From the NCBI GenBank assembly GCA_947446575.1, contig CANFHC010000010.1, forward strand, positions 62,001 through 126,000: a DNA stretch of 64,000 bases, written 5' to 3'. Made by a program: the position numbers and the translations under genes. This document shows, in pieces, positions 1-9,537 of this stretch. The notes beneath the pieces are model-generated. The model was given only the letters and a program-made list of their open reading frames with translations, had not been told where the DNA came from and did no database searches. Position 1 is the stretch's first letter; each line of letters opens with the position of its first letter. The DNA comes from Bacteriovoracaceae bacterium (GTDB lineage: Bacteria > Bdellovibrionota > Bacteriovoracia > Bacteriovoracales > Bacteriovoracaceae).

Positions 1-2180
1 GAATATATCAAGGTAAAATTTTAGCTGACAACCCGATAATCCGATCTAAAAATGAAGAGCTGTCCGATTCATTTGATTTAAATCAACTCACAACAGTTGT
101 TACTATTACCAGTAATTCTTTTTTAAAAGGAAATGCTTCTTGTTACGGGTTGGAATTTTGTTTTGAAGTTAGAGAAAACCAAGACGCTCCTTCTGCTCTG
201 CAAACGACTACTGGCAAATGGGGATATTCAGTTTTGACCCCTGAATTTTTGCAAGTAAACACTTTCTACCATTTAAATAAAGTGACTGATATGTTCTACA
301 ATAATTTAGGGAAAAGTTTCTCACTTGCTTATTCTGGGTTAATCCCTTCATATAAAACATCACTCCCAAAAAGTTTCAATCCATTTAGTGGAATGTATAA
401 CACCGAAACGAACCCACTTATTGCTTACGCCAATTGCGATGTGCCTAACAACGCTTATTTTGATCGAGCAAACCAAACACTTTGTTTTGGTTATGTCGCA
501 GGTCATGACGGAGTAAAATGGGCCCAGGATAGTACTATTGTTTATCACGAATCAGGACACTTTTTCCAAAAACTACAACTCAACATTCGAAATCCTCTGG
601 CAGGTCCCAGAGTTGATGTAGGAAATAATTATTACGATGAGGCAGGCTCACTGGGAGAAGGTCTTTCAGATTATTATAGTTATTTTGTCAATGGTAGACC
701 ACACTTTGGAGAATGGGCCGCAGGTAGATTTCTCTATTCCAGCAGACCGATGACTGAAGATGATCCTTTACATATTTCCGGTGTATCATCTGATCCGGAT
801 CAAAGATTAAGTTACCCACAATACATAAATTATAATCCTAACTTTCCGACTCTTCCACAAGAAGATGTTCATACAGCGGGAATGATTGTTTCTCATTACC
901 TAGTTGCTCTGACAAATGATTTGCAAGAAAAATGTTTAATGACTCAAACTGATGCTTCTTCGTATGTCATTCACTTGCTTACAGAAACACTTGCTGAGTA
1001 TGGTGATTTAAATTCTAACGGTATTCAAAGTGTAACAACGAATAATCGCATTAACCTCTCACCTGCTCATTCACTTGAATGGTTTAGAACTGTAAACCCA
1101 ATAAACTACCGCACGTTCATGCAAACTTTTGCAAAAAATTTACTCCTTAATTTAGGAAGCCCAACTCTTAACAGATGTAATGGTGGCATTTATTCAAAAG
1201 ATCAAATTGAATCTTTAATAGATCAATATGGATTACTCCTTTTTAGATCTTATAATGAAAATAGAAGTCTTGCAGTTCCCAACACGGCCACAGCAAACAC
1301 TGTTGTCACAGCAACAAATAGAAAAAAATCAGTTCTTATTTCTAAAAGTTTAATCATTTTAGATCCAACAACTTCTGCTAGCTCTGCTTACGTCATAGAC
1401 GACCGTGCAAAAATCTTAACAGGACTGACAAGTCTTCAATCATCGGGACTAATGACTTCTCCAATATCTTCGCAAACTCCAAGTGATTTGGGATTTAATA
1501 ACAACAACGGAAAAATTAGCCCGGGTGAAGTTGTTGCCATTGCACTTAACCTCTATAATAATTCCAACTCTCCCATGGGTGGAGTTCAGGTTCTTGCTAA
1601 CGACTGGAACCATGCCGATGCTAGCGGAAAACCTTGTCGATTCCCTACAACTATGTCCAATGACTCATGGCCTTTAGACTCTGAAGGAGGAGTACCATGC
1701 TCAACCACAAGTGCAAGTGCTGCAACTGACTTTGCGCCAGTTTGTTTTATTCAATCGAATGAAGCAAATTCTACTAAGTGGGTTTCACAAAAAGATTTTG
1801 CCACTAAGATGGCGCTCGATAGCTCGTTATGTTTAAATCCATCTGATCCTAAAGATTGTTTTATAAGAGCGCTAAAAGGTGCAGACCAATCAAATTACTC
1901 TAAAATAGATTCAAAAAGCACTTGGGGTAAAACTCTCGCCAATCCTACTACCGGAAAAGCTCCTAATCTTGATTTTGGAAATGTTCTTTTATTTGAAGTT
2001 TCAAAACAAATTCCTCCAGGAACTGTGGTGGATTGTCGATTAAGAGTTCGCTTCACTAATTGTGAAGAATGTTATCACGACTCAGATGCAGCTAGAGCAA
2101 ACTACGATTACAAAGATAGTGACTTTAACGGGCCACGCCCTTTTAAAATTATTCACCTACAGATACCAATAATAGATTAA
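1..2180 (+). CDS. Secreted zinc metallopeptidase, M36/M4-like (5' partial)
   Basis: The reading frame is open from the first base (first full codon at 3), so the gene begins upstream and the TTG at 150 is not its start. The zincin motif HESGH is encoded at 546-560. About 100 bases later LGEGLSDYYS supplies the third zinc ligand, Glu, at 657-659. HExxH followed by GEG.SD is the arrangement of fungalysin (M36) and thermolysin (M4) gluzincins. The C-terminal part, from about base 1470, has a SPGEVVAIALNLYNNSNSP stretch like a CARDB/Ig-type sandwich and several Cys, which suits an extracellular enzyme. The exact peptidase family is not certain. The next gene starts 6 nt downstream and is probably co-transcribed. 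Confidence 0.75.
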   Translation, partial: IYQGKILADNPIIRSKNEELSDSFDLNQLTTVVTITSNSFLKGNASCYGLEFCFEVRENQDAPSALQTTTGKWGYSVLTPEFLQVNTFYHLNKVTDMFYNNLGKSFSLAYSGLIPSYKTSLPKSFNPFSGMYNTETNPLIAYANCDVPNNAYFDRANQTLCFGYVAGHDGVKWAQDSTIVYHESGHFFQKLQLNIRNPLAGPRVDVGNNYYDEAGSLGEGLSDYYSYFVNGRPHFGEWAAGRFLYSSRPMTEDDPLHISGVSSDPDQRLSYPQYINYNPNFPTLPQEDVHTAGMIVSHYLVALTNDLQEKCLMTQTDASSYVIHLLTETLAEYGDLNSNGIQSVTTNNRINLSPAHSLEWFRTVNPINYRTFMQTFAKNLLLNLGSPTLNRCNGGIYSKDQIESLIDQYGLLLFRSYNENRSLAVPNTATANTVVTATNRKKSVLISKSLIILDPTTSASSAYVIDDRAKILTGLTSLQSSGLMTSPISSQTPSDLGFNNNNGKISPGEVVAIALNLYNNSNSPMGGVQVLANDWNHADASGKPCRFPTTMSNDSWPLDSEGGVPCSTTSASAATDFAPVCFIQSNEANSTKWVSQKDFATKMALDSSLCLNPSDPKDCFIRALKGADQSNYSKIDSKSTWGKTLANPTTGKAPNLDFGNVLLFEVSKQIPPGTVVDCRLRVRFTNCEECYHDSDAARANYDYKDSDFNGPRPFKIIHLQIPIID

Positions 2181-2186
2181 TAACGA

Positions 2187-2852
2187 ATGAAAAAATTTTG
2201 GCTTTTTATATTTTCTACTTTTATCGCCCTAGGGATTGCTTACTTTAGCAAGAAATCTCCAGGGAGCTATGCCGATAATAAGCCCAATTGGAAAACGTTT
2301 GAAAAGCATTCTAACAATACAATTGTAACCCATCCATCAACGAATAAAGAATTACTTGAGGCCCGCATCCCAACTCCCAAACGGTCAATAGCAGAAGTTA
2401 AAACAAAACCTGAAGAGAAAAATGAACTAAACAATATACCGAAAGACCGAAATTATCAATTGCGAGAAGATAGAATTCTTTTTGGTGATTTAGAAAAAAG
2501 AGATTACCAAGATGAACAAATTGATTTGGAAATGGTCAACAAAGTAAATCCTAATTGGAAAGAAATTCTAGGAAATGACCTACTTCGCTTTCAACAAGAA
2601 GATACGAAAGTCATGATCAAAGAAGAATTCCCAATGATAAAAATCCAAAATGGTAAAGGACAATATCTAGAACAAGTCATTATCACTTATGCTTTTAAAA
2701 ACGGAAATTTTTCTAGTTTTCACGCTCTCGTTGATTCTGATTCGGGATTTGTTACTGAAACTTGGGATAAAACTGTTAACGAAAAGATTAAGCCTAATCG
2801 AGCAGAATTAACTCTGCCCGAATTTAATAATAGTGGAATTATAACCAGGTAA
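2187..2852 (+). CDS. Membrane-anchored or secreted protein of unknown function
   Basis: 221 aa. It has a short positively charged start (MKK) and a hydrophobic segment (residues 4-20) that could be a signal anchor or uncleaved signal peptide. A Lys/Glu-rich linker to about residue 95 is followed by a compact domain with alternating beta-like segments (IITYAFKNGNFSSFHALVDS). I recognise no family. No good SD is visible, and the 6-nt gap to the upstream zincin suggests translational coupling. A role as partner or inhibitor of that peptidase is only a guess from position. The last 14 nt overlap the convergent barrel gene. Confidence 0.65.
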   Translation: MKKFWLFIFSTFIALGIAYFSKKSPGSYADNKPNWKTFEKHSNNTIVTHPSTNKELLEARIPTPKRSIAEVKTKPEEKNELNNIPKDRNYQLREDRILFGDLEKRDYQDEQIDLEMVNKVNPNWKEILGNDLLRFQQEDTKVMIKEEFPMIKIQNGKGQYLEQVIITYAFKNGNFSSFHALVDSDSGFVTETWDKTVNEKIKPNRAELTLPEFNNSGIITR

Positions 2853-3435
2853 TCGGTGTACTCACTCCCAAAACAAATTCATGATTGGAAATATTTGAAC
2901 CTAATTTTTTAGAAGCTATCGCTAATTCTTGTGTATCAATTCTCACATTACGATAGGCCATGTTTAAACTCAAGAATGGAAGTGCAGTGTAACCAACGCC
3001 CAATTCAAAAGTATTTCCTTTGTACTTATCTCCATCGGCCGTATAACCACCAGAACTTTCATCAGTTGCCGTGTTCGTAAAATAATAGGCAACCCATGCG
3101 CGCAATAAAATAGGAAGATTATATCCAGCAAAGAGCCCTAATTCATTTCTACTAAATTCATCATTAGTTGTTCCATTGGCGAGACTTTGTCTCTTCCAAG
3201 TATAACTTGAACGATTAAAATCAAGACCCGCCATTAGGCCTAAATATTGACCACCAAAGCGTAGTCCATATTGAGACCCTTGATAAGTGAATTCCGTGCC
3301 AGACGTTGTACCGCCACCTGAAACGTTAAATCCTAAATGAGGCTCTATAAGCATACTTGCGTTGGCCGTCATCGACGTCAGAACAGCTAAAATAAGAAGA
3401 CCGATTATATATAGAGTTCTTTTAATTTTACCCAT
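2839..3435 (-). CDS. Outer-membrane beta-barrel protein
   Basis: 198 aa with a signal peptide ending near TANA (residue 26) followed by SMLIEPHLGFNVSGG. The rest is alternating amphipathic strands rich in Gly, Tyr and Ser (YGLRFGGQYLGLMAGLDFN, FELGVGYTALPFLSLNMAYR), closing with VLGVSTPITWL, as expected of an 8-stranded OmpA/OmpX-like barrel. The start is supported by AAGGA about 7 nt before the ATG on the minus strand. Cargo or function cannot be predicted. The gene converges on the preceding gene with a 14-nt overlap. Confidence 0.75.
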   Translation of the reverse strand: MGKIKRTLYIIGLLILAVLTSMTANASMLIEPHLGFNVSGGGTTSGTEFTYQGSQYGLRFGGQYLGLMAGLDFNRSSYTWKRQSLANGTTNDEFSRNELGLFAGYNLPILLRAWVAYYFTNTATDESSGGYTADGDKYKGNTFELGVGYTALPFLSLNMAYRNVRIDTQELAIASKKLGSNISNHEFVLGVSTPITWL

Positions 3436-3526
3436 AATTCATCCTTGATTTATTTGGTTGTTTATAACATTATCTCCGGGTCTTAAAAAAAAACCATTAA
3501 ATAATTTATTAATTGAGAAAAACTTT

Positions 3527-3991
3527 ATGTCGACGATTAAAATCTTAGCAACTCTTCTGTCTTTAAATATCGCTTCTAGTGTGTATGCCATTTCTTTTGA
3601 AGTTATTGGCCCTTGCACTTCGACACCTATTTACCAAGACAAAAACACTAAGACCGATATAACCCAAAGCTTGGGATCCATAAGCCTGAACGTTTTTAAC
3701 AAACAAAAAATTCCATATATTGGCACAGAGGCAGGTTTTAACTCCATTCTCAACACACCTACAGGGGATGCTTTAATTGAGGTTATTAGCGATACTAAAA
3801 TGCGGGCCTATGGATGGTGCTATTCTGTTAATTCAGCAATTCCAGACGTCTTAGCAGGCGACTATTTTTTAACCAATTCCAACGATTCAGTTGTATGGTT
3901 TTTTGCCTATTCAACTTACGACAGTGGCAACTGGACTGACTATTGCGTGCCATCTTATAGAGTTTCCGCGAAACAGTTCTGTCCTAGATAA
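3527..3991 (+). CDS. Exported DUF4430-like protein
   Basis: 154 aa from the ATG at 3527. An in-frame start at 3458 would place 23 unrelated residues before an obvious signal peptide (MSTIKILATLLSLNIASSVYA), so I prefer the internal ATG. The mature part has paired Cys (IGPCTS, YGWCYSVN, TDYCVP, QFCPR). A GFNSILNTPTGD segment followed by AYGWCYSVN resembles the DUF4430/transcobalamin-like beta domain. Probably periplasmic and disulfide-bonded. The family match is from memory of the motif and is moderate; the ligand is unknown. Confidence 0.65.
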   Translation: MSTIKILATLLSLNIASSVYAISFEVIGPCTSTPIYQDKNTKTDITQSLGSISLNVFNKQKIPYIGTEAGFNSILNTPTGDALIEVISDTKMRAYGWCYSVNSAIPDVLAGDYFLTNSNDSVVWFFAYSTYDSGNWTDYCVPSYRVSAKQFCPR

Positions 3992-4096
3992 ATCCGAGAA
4001 TCTGGTTAACAAAAAAGATAAAAAAACTAATCTCCGAGCGAAAAAATCCGATATGATATAACAGGCTAAAAGCACCTGTTCCATATTGGAGGATAT

Positions 4097-5305
4097 CTGC
4101 AAAAACCTTTTAAAATCTACATAACACTTCTTTGCGTGCTTTCAGTGTTTGGATTGCAAAAGAGTTCTCTTTTTAAAGCTGAGCGGGCCATTTCTAGTGA
4201 TTGCACCGAAACGGCGTCGGCCATTATTCGCAGAGAAATCCCTCAATCAATTTTAAAAGAGTCTACAGATATAGATGCTTCTGAATTAAAGCATTATCGA
4301 TTTAAAAATTCTATTTGGAATAAAATATTTAGTGCTCGGGATTTCGAGCAATTTGATGAATTTGAATATTTTAGATTATTAGAAATTTATAAAGATTCCA
4401 ATGGCGCCTATAAAGATTTGTTGGCCATGAACCCTGTAAGTATTGAACAAAAATTAGCACTTATAGAGGCAATTCAAATTAAATTTTCCCATTTTAACAA
4501 CCTTCCATCGATTCAAGATGAAGTGGAAGCTTTGAATGTTTATAAATTAAAAAAGCTTCAATCTCTTATTAAAAAATTTGATCTATCAAAAAAAATAACG
4601 AGAGAAAACTTAGAAGAATTCTCCAGCGAATTTTACCTCATACTAAAAGGTCCTCCACTTTCACTCTTGGATTATTTTACAAAAAATAAAACGAAGCGCA
4701 TGAATGAGCGCTTGTTTCGAGTTCTGCAAGAAGATATGTTATTAAGGGGTCTAAAAGGAACGATTCAACGCATTCCAGAACAAGCAAACTCATCTAAAAT
4801 TGAGAGCACTTATCTATTTGTAAAAAAAATAATGAAATATAAAATTTGGCGTTACATGGTAGTTCCTTATGATCTTCCATGGATTGATCGGATAAAAGTT
4901 TCTGATGAACTTTTAGAAAAAATCTTTCTCGATGGTCTGGATGCTCATAAAAGTGAACTGGTTCTAGAGTTAAAAAATCAGAATGCAATTGATCACTATG
5001 AAAGATTTAGAAAAGTTTATCGGCCAGTGGCATTTGGAATAGGCTTTTATTTTTATTATCAAAAATACCAAAAAGATCAAGAAGCTGAACAAGAAAAGGA
5101 CAATGAAGAGGCAAAAACCAAACTGATGGAAGAATTGAAAAAAATAGCAAATGCGATAAATTCAGACAGCACTGTTGTAAAAACTGAAGATGAACTGCGC
5201 GAAGCTCAATTTCTTAGAGTTCTACAAACATTTAAAGACCGCTACCAGGAAGATCCAACTCCAGCTGAGTATAAAGAATTAAGAGAAAAAATCTTTGGAA
5301 AATAA
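4097..5305 (+). CDS. Exported helical protein of unknown function; probable CTG start
   Basis: The first usual start, GTG at 4136, lies inside a signal peptide. Reading upstream in frame gives a charged segment (LQKPFKIYI) and then a hydrophobic core (TLLCVLSVFGL). GGAGG at 4088-4092 sits 4 nt before an in-frame CTG at 4097, so CTG is the likely start; in-frame UAA at 4067 bounds the frame. The mature protein (about 370 aa) is mostly helical and Lys/Glu-rich. It has a hydrophobic segment around VAFGIGFYFYYQKYQ (about residue 310) followed by a charged coiled-coil-like tail. No family recognised. A 6-bp hairpin (4060-4080) lies just before the SD. Confidence 0.65.
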   Translation: MQKPFKIYITLLCVLSVFGLQKSSLFKAERAISSDCTETASAIIRREIPQSILKESTDIDASELKHYRFKNSIWNKIFSARDFEQFDEFEYFRLLEIYKDSNGAYKDLLAMNPVSIEQKLALIEAIQIKFSHFNNLPSIQDEVEALNVYKLKKLQSLIKKFDLSKKITRENLEEFSSEFYLILKGPPLSLLDYFTKNKTKRMNERLFRVLQEDMLLRGLKGTIQRIPEQANSSKIESTYLFVKKIMKYKIWRYMVVPYDLPWIDRIKVSDELLEKIFLDGLDAHKSELVLELKNQNAIDHYERFRKVYRPVAFGIGFYFYYQKYQKDQEAEQEKDNEEAKTKLMEELKKIANAINSDSTVVKTEDELREAQFLRVLQTFKDRYQEDPTPAEYKELREKIFGK

Positions 5306-5313
5306 AGGTCTCG

Positions 5314-5322
5314 TGTCATAAT
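5314..5322 (+). promoter_or_regulatory. Extended -10 promoter, leaderless candidate
   Basis: TGTCATAAT (TG-n-CATAAT) ends 6 nt before the ATG at 5329. No SD stands at normal spacing, so transcription would begin at or next to the start codon. Prediction from sequence only. Confidence 0.35.
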
Positions 5323-5328
5323 TTTTAA

Positions 5329-6402
5329 ATGCGAACGAATTCATTTGATACAAAAAAGCTCTACACCTATCTATTCATTGGATTGGTGGCATTTTTAGCT
5401 ACGAGAATCCTCACCAGAGAAGTTAAAAGGCATTCATTTGCTTTCTTTGGAATGCATCACGGATACATCGTTGGTGTAAAAAATCCTAATGCACTGGCAA
5501 TCTATGACACTCGTTATTCGCTTATTAAAAAATACCCTCTTCCATTTTCCCCACATTCAAGCATTCAAAACCCAAACAATGTTGACGAAGTCTTGGCCAT
5601 TCCAGAATTAGGGCAGGTTGCAGCACTCATAAATTTGGTCTCTGATAAGATCACCAAAATTCAACTATCAGATCAATCTCTATTTTCAGGACATGGGATT
5701 TTTATACCCAACCAAGATGAATTTGCCCTAACGGTAATTAATAAAAATAATAAACCAGGTGAACTTCAATTTTTTAATAAAGAAGGTACTTTAATAAAAA
5801 CTCAATCAACTTTTGGAAATATCCCTCATATGCTTGAAGTTGATCTTCACAATTCAAACTTTGCTATAGTCGCCAATGCAGGGGAAAAAGGCTCTTTGGT
5901 TTGGATAAATATCGCTGATGGAAAAGTAATCCAAAGAAAAAATACCGAAATCAAAAGTGCTGCCCTAAAACATTTTATTCAAACAAAAGATGACAAAATC
6001 TTGGCCTATGGACTTGATGATGAATCTGCACTTCTCTATAGATATGACCTTAGAAAAAATACCTTTGAAAATATTAGCAAACTTTGGAATGCTAAATTTC
6101 ATGGTGAAATTTTAAATTTATATATGGATGAAGAATTTGAAAGATTTTGGGCAACTATCCCAAAATCAGGCAATGTTTTAGTTTTAAATCCACTTAGCTT
6201 AAATGTTGAGAAATCTTTTGAACGAGATACTCCTACACTCATATTACCTTTAAAAAATTCAGAACATTTATTTATAACTACAGATAAAAAGGATAAAAGA
6301 AGATTTTTCTCCCGTAGTAAAACGAGTGAATTAAAAATTGAGTCAAAAGATTTACTTCTAGATAACTTAGGGCCACACATCTCGCCATTTAAAATTAATT
6401 AA
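5329..6402 (+). CDS. DUF1513-family beta-propeller protein
   Basis: 357 aa with one N-terminal hydrophobic segment (residues 13-26), so probably anchored in or exported across the inner membrane. The motifs GHGIF (near residue 123), GELQFFNKEG, IPHMLEVD and FAIVANAGEKG follow the order of the DUF1513 family (GHG, then iPHE-like, then lvvaN.G), whose members look like seven-bladed propellers and often sit beside imelysin-type iron-uptake genes. No such genes are visible here. It starts 23 nt after the previous gene. The 3' end overlaps the convergent gene by 8 nt. Confidence 0.7.
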   Translation: MRTNSFDTKKLYTYLFIGLVAFLATRILTREVKRHSFAFFGMHHGYIVGVKNPNALAIYDTRYSLIKKYPLPFSPHSSIQNPNNVDEVLAIPELGQVAALINLVSDKITKIQLSDQSLFSGHGIFIPNQDEFALTVINKNNKPGELQFFNKEGTLIKTQSTFGNIPHMLEVDLHNSNFAIVANAGEKGSLVWINIADGKVIQRKNTEIKSAALKHFIQTKDDKILAYGLDDESALLYRYDLRKNTFENISKLWNAKFHGEILNLYMDEEFERFWATIPKSGNVLVLNPLSLNVEKSFERDTPTLILPLKNSEHLFITTDKKDKRRFFSRSKTSELKIESKDLLLDNLGPHISPFKIN

Positions 6403-6940
6403 ACTGCTCGCAAGCTTCTGTACTTCCCCCATCGCTCATGCAAAGAAGTTTTATTTCGCGCGCAAGATTTCTTTTCTCAATTTCAACTTTTCCTTCAAGA
6501 TCTACTACACTTGCTCTGATGCTTTCTATTTCGGCCTGGCTAAAGCGCAATGATTTATTTTGAAAATAGCTCACAACGGCTGACAATGAAGAAAGAGCAT
6601 ACCCACCACTCAAAATAATCTTGCTGGTATTAATTCCCCGAGATTGATACAAGGCCGTACTTACAAATCCAATGGCAGCAATAGCGGCTGCCCCATTTCT
6701 AATTATCACCCTTAAGCCATGACTTTCTTTTTCTGCTTTAATTGAATTTTCTAAATCGAGACTAAGATCTTTTAAAATAAGCAGAGACGTATTTAATTGG
6801 ACGGTCAATTCATTAATTCTTAAAATTCGCTCATCCCGGTCACTTTGAATAATATCGTCCAGATTTCTTATATTGGCCGATAATGTCTGCGAAAAAAAAC
6901 TCATCAGAACTATTAAAAGGAAAAATATTCGCGAAAACAT
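6395..6940 (-). CDS. Exported coiled-coil protein of unknown function
   Basis: I chose the ATG at 6940 rather than 6973 because GGGAG lies about 8 nt upstream and the product then opens with a signal peptide (MFSRIFFLLIVLMSFFSQTLSA). The mature protein has two helical heptad-like regions (around LTVQLNTSLLILKDLSLDLE and IESIRASVVDLEGKVEIEKR). They flank a small-residue, membrane-like stretch (AAAIAAIGFVSTALY, then IILSGGYALSSLSAVV). It ends with two Cys near the C-terminus. No family recognised. Convergent with the DUF1513 gene. Confidence 0.65.
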   Translation of the reverse strand: MFSRIFFLLIVLMSFFSQTLSANIRNLDDIIQSDRDERILRINELTVQLNTSLLILKDLSLDLENSIKAEKESHGLRVIIRNGAAAIAAIGFVSTALYQSRGINTSKIILSGGYALSSLSAVVSYFQNKSLRFSQAEIESIRASVVDLEGKVEIEKRNLAREIKLLCMSDGGSTEACEQFN

Positions 6941-7019
6941 ATGAAAACTCCCTAGGGCTGACCTTGAGAGCAAAGGTTAACATATTACGAGTTTAGGTAG
7001 TGAGTATCGAATAGTTTTT

Positions 7020-8936
7020 TCACACTAAAGTATAGGCTTCAAAGTCCTTTAAGCACTCTGGATTGGCCAAAGCTTCAATATTTGTAAGAGGCAGTCCATG
7101 AATGACTTTTGAGACGGCCAGTTCAACTTTTTTACCAGAACGGGTATAGGGAATATCGCTAACTTGATGGATTTCTCTAGGAACATGTCTTGGGGTGGTA
7201 TTTTTTCTAATTAGCTCTTTTATTTGTTTTTTCCGTTCAGTTGTTAGATCTTCATTATCATGCATTTTTACAAAGAGAACAACATCTACGTCTCCATCAT
7301 GATTTCTACCGACACAGATGGAATCCATAATAAAAGGCAGAGTTTCAGTTTGACGGTATATTTCTGCTGTACCGATGCGAACGCCGCCAGGATTTAAAGT
7401 CGCGTCTGAACGACCAAAAACTACGACTCCTCCGCGATTCGTTACTTTGACAAAATCTCCATGAGTCCATACGCCTGGAATTTGATCAAAATAGGCAGCA
7501 CGAATTTTTTCACCACTTTCATCGTTCAGAAAATAAAGCGGACGATTTGGAAATGTTTGTCTAGCGACTAATTCACCGACTTGTTCAATTTGTGGAAGCC
7601 CAGAAGCATCTAGTGCAGCAATATCAAGTCCCAAGCCCAAGCACTGGATTTCCCCTCGATAAACAGGCAAAGTAGGATTGCCCAGCATGAAGCAACCAAT
7701 AATATCTGTGCCGCCAGAAATGCTGGCGAGTAAGACGTCTTTTTTGATTTTGTTATAAACATAATCGTACTGTTCAGGAAGAAGTGGGGAGCCAGTTGAA
7801 AGAATGGTCTCTAAACTACTAAATTCCGAATTCAGTTGAGCATTTGTGTCTTCAAGGGCCTTAAGAAATTTAGGAGATGTTCCAAAAATAGAAATAGATT
7901 CGCGTTCAATAATTTTAAAAAAATGTTCAGGAGAAGGATAAGCTGGAGATCCTTCATAAAGAATAATCTCGGCTCCAAAATAAAGCGAGCTGACTAGCCA
8001 ATTCCACATCATCCACCCACAAGTCGTAAAAAAGAATATTTTCTTTTTTTCTTTTAGGTCAGTGTGTAATCCCAATTCTTTTATATGACAAAGTAGTGTT
8101 CCCCCTTGAGAGTGAACAATGCATTTTGGTTTTCCGGTCGTGCCAGATGAATACATAATATAAAGCGGATGAGAAAATGGAAATTTTTTAAAAATTAAAT
8201 CAGATTTTTTATTCATTAGTTCAGAAAATTTCACTGCTTTAGTGAAACCCGACAAATCAATTCCTCGCCCTAAAAAATCAACTAAGATAATTTGCTCTAG
8301 ATTTGGAAGCCGCTTTTCAATTTCTCTTAAACGCGCATGTAAATCAAAATACTTTCCACCGTACTCATATCCCACTGCTGCGATTAAGACTTTGGGATTT
8401 GATTGTGAAAAACGATCTAACACTCCTTCAATTCCAAAATCACAACTCGTCGATGTAAATACACCTCCAAGTGAAGAAGTCGCCAACATGGAAATTAATG
8501 TTTCGGGAATATTAGGCATATAGGCTGCGACAACATCACCAGATTGAATTTGAGATTTAAGAAAATACGCTAAAGATGCTGTCATGGATCGCAATTGTTT
8601 ATACGAAATTTTTTGACTCAAACCAGATTCATGTTGAGCATTGATGGCAATACTTTCATCACTTCCCTGACTTAATAAATTTTCTGCAAAATTTAGTTCA
8701 ACATTTTTATACCAAGTATATTTATCAAAACCTGGAGATTCGAGGACAGGAATCAATTCTCCCGAGTATTTCACTTGATAAAAATTAATCAACTCATTCC
8801 AAAATGTTTCATTATTAGAAATGGAGAACTGATGCAATTCTTTATAGTCCCCAAGAACTCCCAAATGTTTTTGAAACTTCAGCATTTCTGAATTTTCAAT
8901 CCTCGAAGAATTAGGCGACCATAAGAAATCATTCAT
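7020..8936 (-). CDS. Acetoacetyl-CoA synthetase (acetoacetate--CoA ligase)
   Basis: 638 aa, the usual length for AacS. An ANL-superfamily adenylate-forming enzyme that activates acetoacetate with ATP and CoA. Visible motifs are the P-loop MYSSGTTGKPKCIVHSQGG (about residue 260), the aromatic block FFTTCGWMMWNWL, and the C-terminal hinge/lysine segment YTRSGKKVELAVSKVIHG, where AacS enzymes end. The N-terminal WxP...F.K..G layout separates it from the acetyl-CoA synthetase encoded at 24077. It is the last gene of an operon with the fumarase subunits, 3 nt after the beta subunit. The liu operon further right yields acetoacetate, the substrate of this enzyme. Confidence 0.88.
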   Translation of the reverse strand: MNDFLWSPNSSRIENSEMLKFQKHLGVLGDYKELHQFSISNNETFWNELINFYQVKYSGELIPVLESPGFDKYTWYKNVELNFAENLLSQGSDESIAINAQHESGLSQKISYKQLRSMTASLAYFLKSQIQSGDVVAAYMPNIPETLISMLATSSLGGVFTSTSCDFGIEGVLDRFSQSNPKVLIAAVGYEYGGKYFDLHARLREIEKRLPNLEQIILVDFLGRGIDLSGFTKAVKFSELMNKKSDLIFKKFPFSHPLYIMYSSGTTGKPKCIVHSQGGTLLCHIKELGLHTDLKEKKKIFFFTTCGWMMWNWLVSSLYFGAEIILYEGSPAYPSPEHFFKIIERESISIFGTSPKFLKALEDTNAQLNSEFSSLETILSTGSPLLPEQYDYVYNKIKKDVLLASISGGTDIIGCFMLGNPTLPVYRGEIQCLGLGLDIAALDASGLPQIEQVGELVARQTFPNRPLYFLNDESGEKIRAAYFDQIPGVWTHGDFVKVTNRGGVVVFGRSDATLNPGGVRIGTAEIYRQTETLPFIMDSICVGRNHDGDVDVVLFVKMHDNEDLTTERKKQIKELIRKNTTPRHVPREIHQVSDIPYTRSGKKVELAVSKVIHGLPLTNIEALANPECLKDFEAYTLV

Positions 8937-8939
8937 ACT

Positions 8940-9524
8940 TTAGTGTCCATTTTCTTTTAGGGCCTTTTGCAATTGCTCATTTGAGGCAGATTCAACTTTA
9001 GCATGTAGTGAATTTCCATGAGCATCCATAGTAACTACAACAGGAAATTCAGTAACAGATAATTCCCAAATAGCTTCTGGAGAACCAAGATCAAGCCAGT
9101 AAACTGCATCAACAGAATTAATTTTTTCAGCTAAGACTTGAGCAGCTCCACCGATTGCGTGAAAATACACACAGCCATATTCTTTACAACCAGCAAGAGT
9201 TTTAGGGCCCATTCCCCCTTTGCCGATTACTCCTACTATACCGTAGTCTTTCATAACATCAGCTTGATAAGGCTCTTCTCTGATTGAAGTCGTGGGGCCT
9301 GCAGCCGTCACTTGATACTTACCTGTCTTTTTATCTTGTAAAATAACTGGTCCACAGTGGTAAATAATTTGATTGCTTAAATCCACGGGAGGTTTAACTC
9401 CATCGTGTAATCTTTTATGAACTGCATCTCTTCCTGTAAAAAGTTTTCCAGAAATGAGAACCATGTCTCCTACTTTTAAATCGCGAACAGCTTCGTGAGT
9501 AAACGGATAATTTAATTTTTTCAT
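8940..9524 (-). CDS. Class I fumarate hydratase, beta (C-terminal) subunit
   Basis: 194 aa. Matches the FumA C-terminal / TtdB-type domain: LKVGDMVLISGKLFTGRDAVHK near the start, VDLSNQIIYHCGPV, AAGPTTSIRE, and GKGGMGPKTLAGCKEYGCVY. It hydrates fumarate to malate together with the alpha subunit encoded just upstream; the two-subunit form is common in anaerobes and deep-branching lineages. A related activity (L-tartrate dehydratase) cannot be excluded from sequence alone, but the central-metabolic context favours fumarase. AAGGA lies about 10 nt before the ATG. Confidence 0.85.
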   Translation of the reverse strand: MKKLNYPFTHEAVRDLKVGDMVLISGKLFTGRDAVHKRLHDGVKPPVDLSNQIIYHCGPVILQDKKTGKYQVTAAGPTTSIREEPYQADVMKDYGIVGVIGKGGMGPKTLAGCKEYGCVYFHAIGGAAQVLAEKINSVDAVYWLDLGSPEAIWELSVTEFPVVVTMDAHGNSLHAKVESASNEQLQKALKENGH

Positions 9525-9537
9525 ACTGTCATGTTCC

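Noticed and set aside
4060-4080. AACAGG/CCTGTT hairpin before the SD of the CTG-start gene
   Set aside because: Six base pairs with a 9-nt AT loop; too weak to claim as a regulator without conservation.
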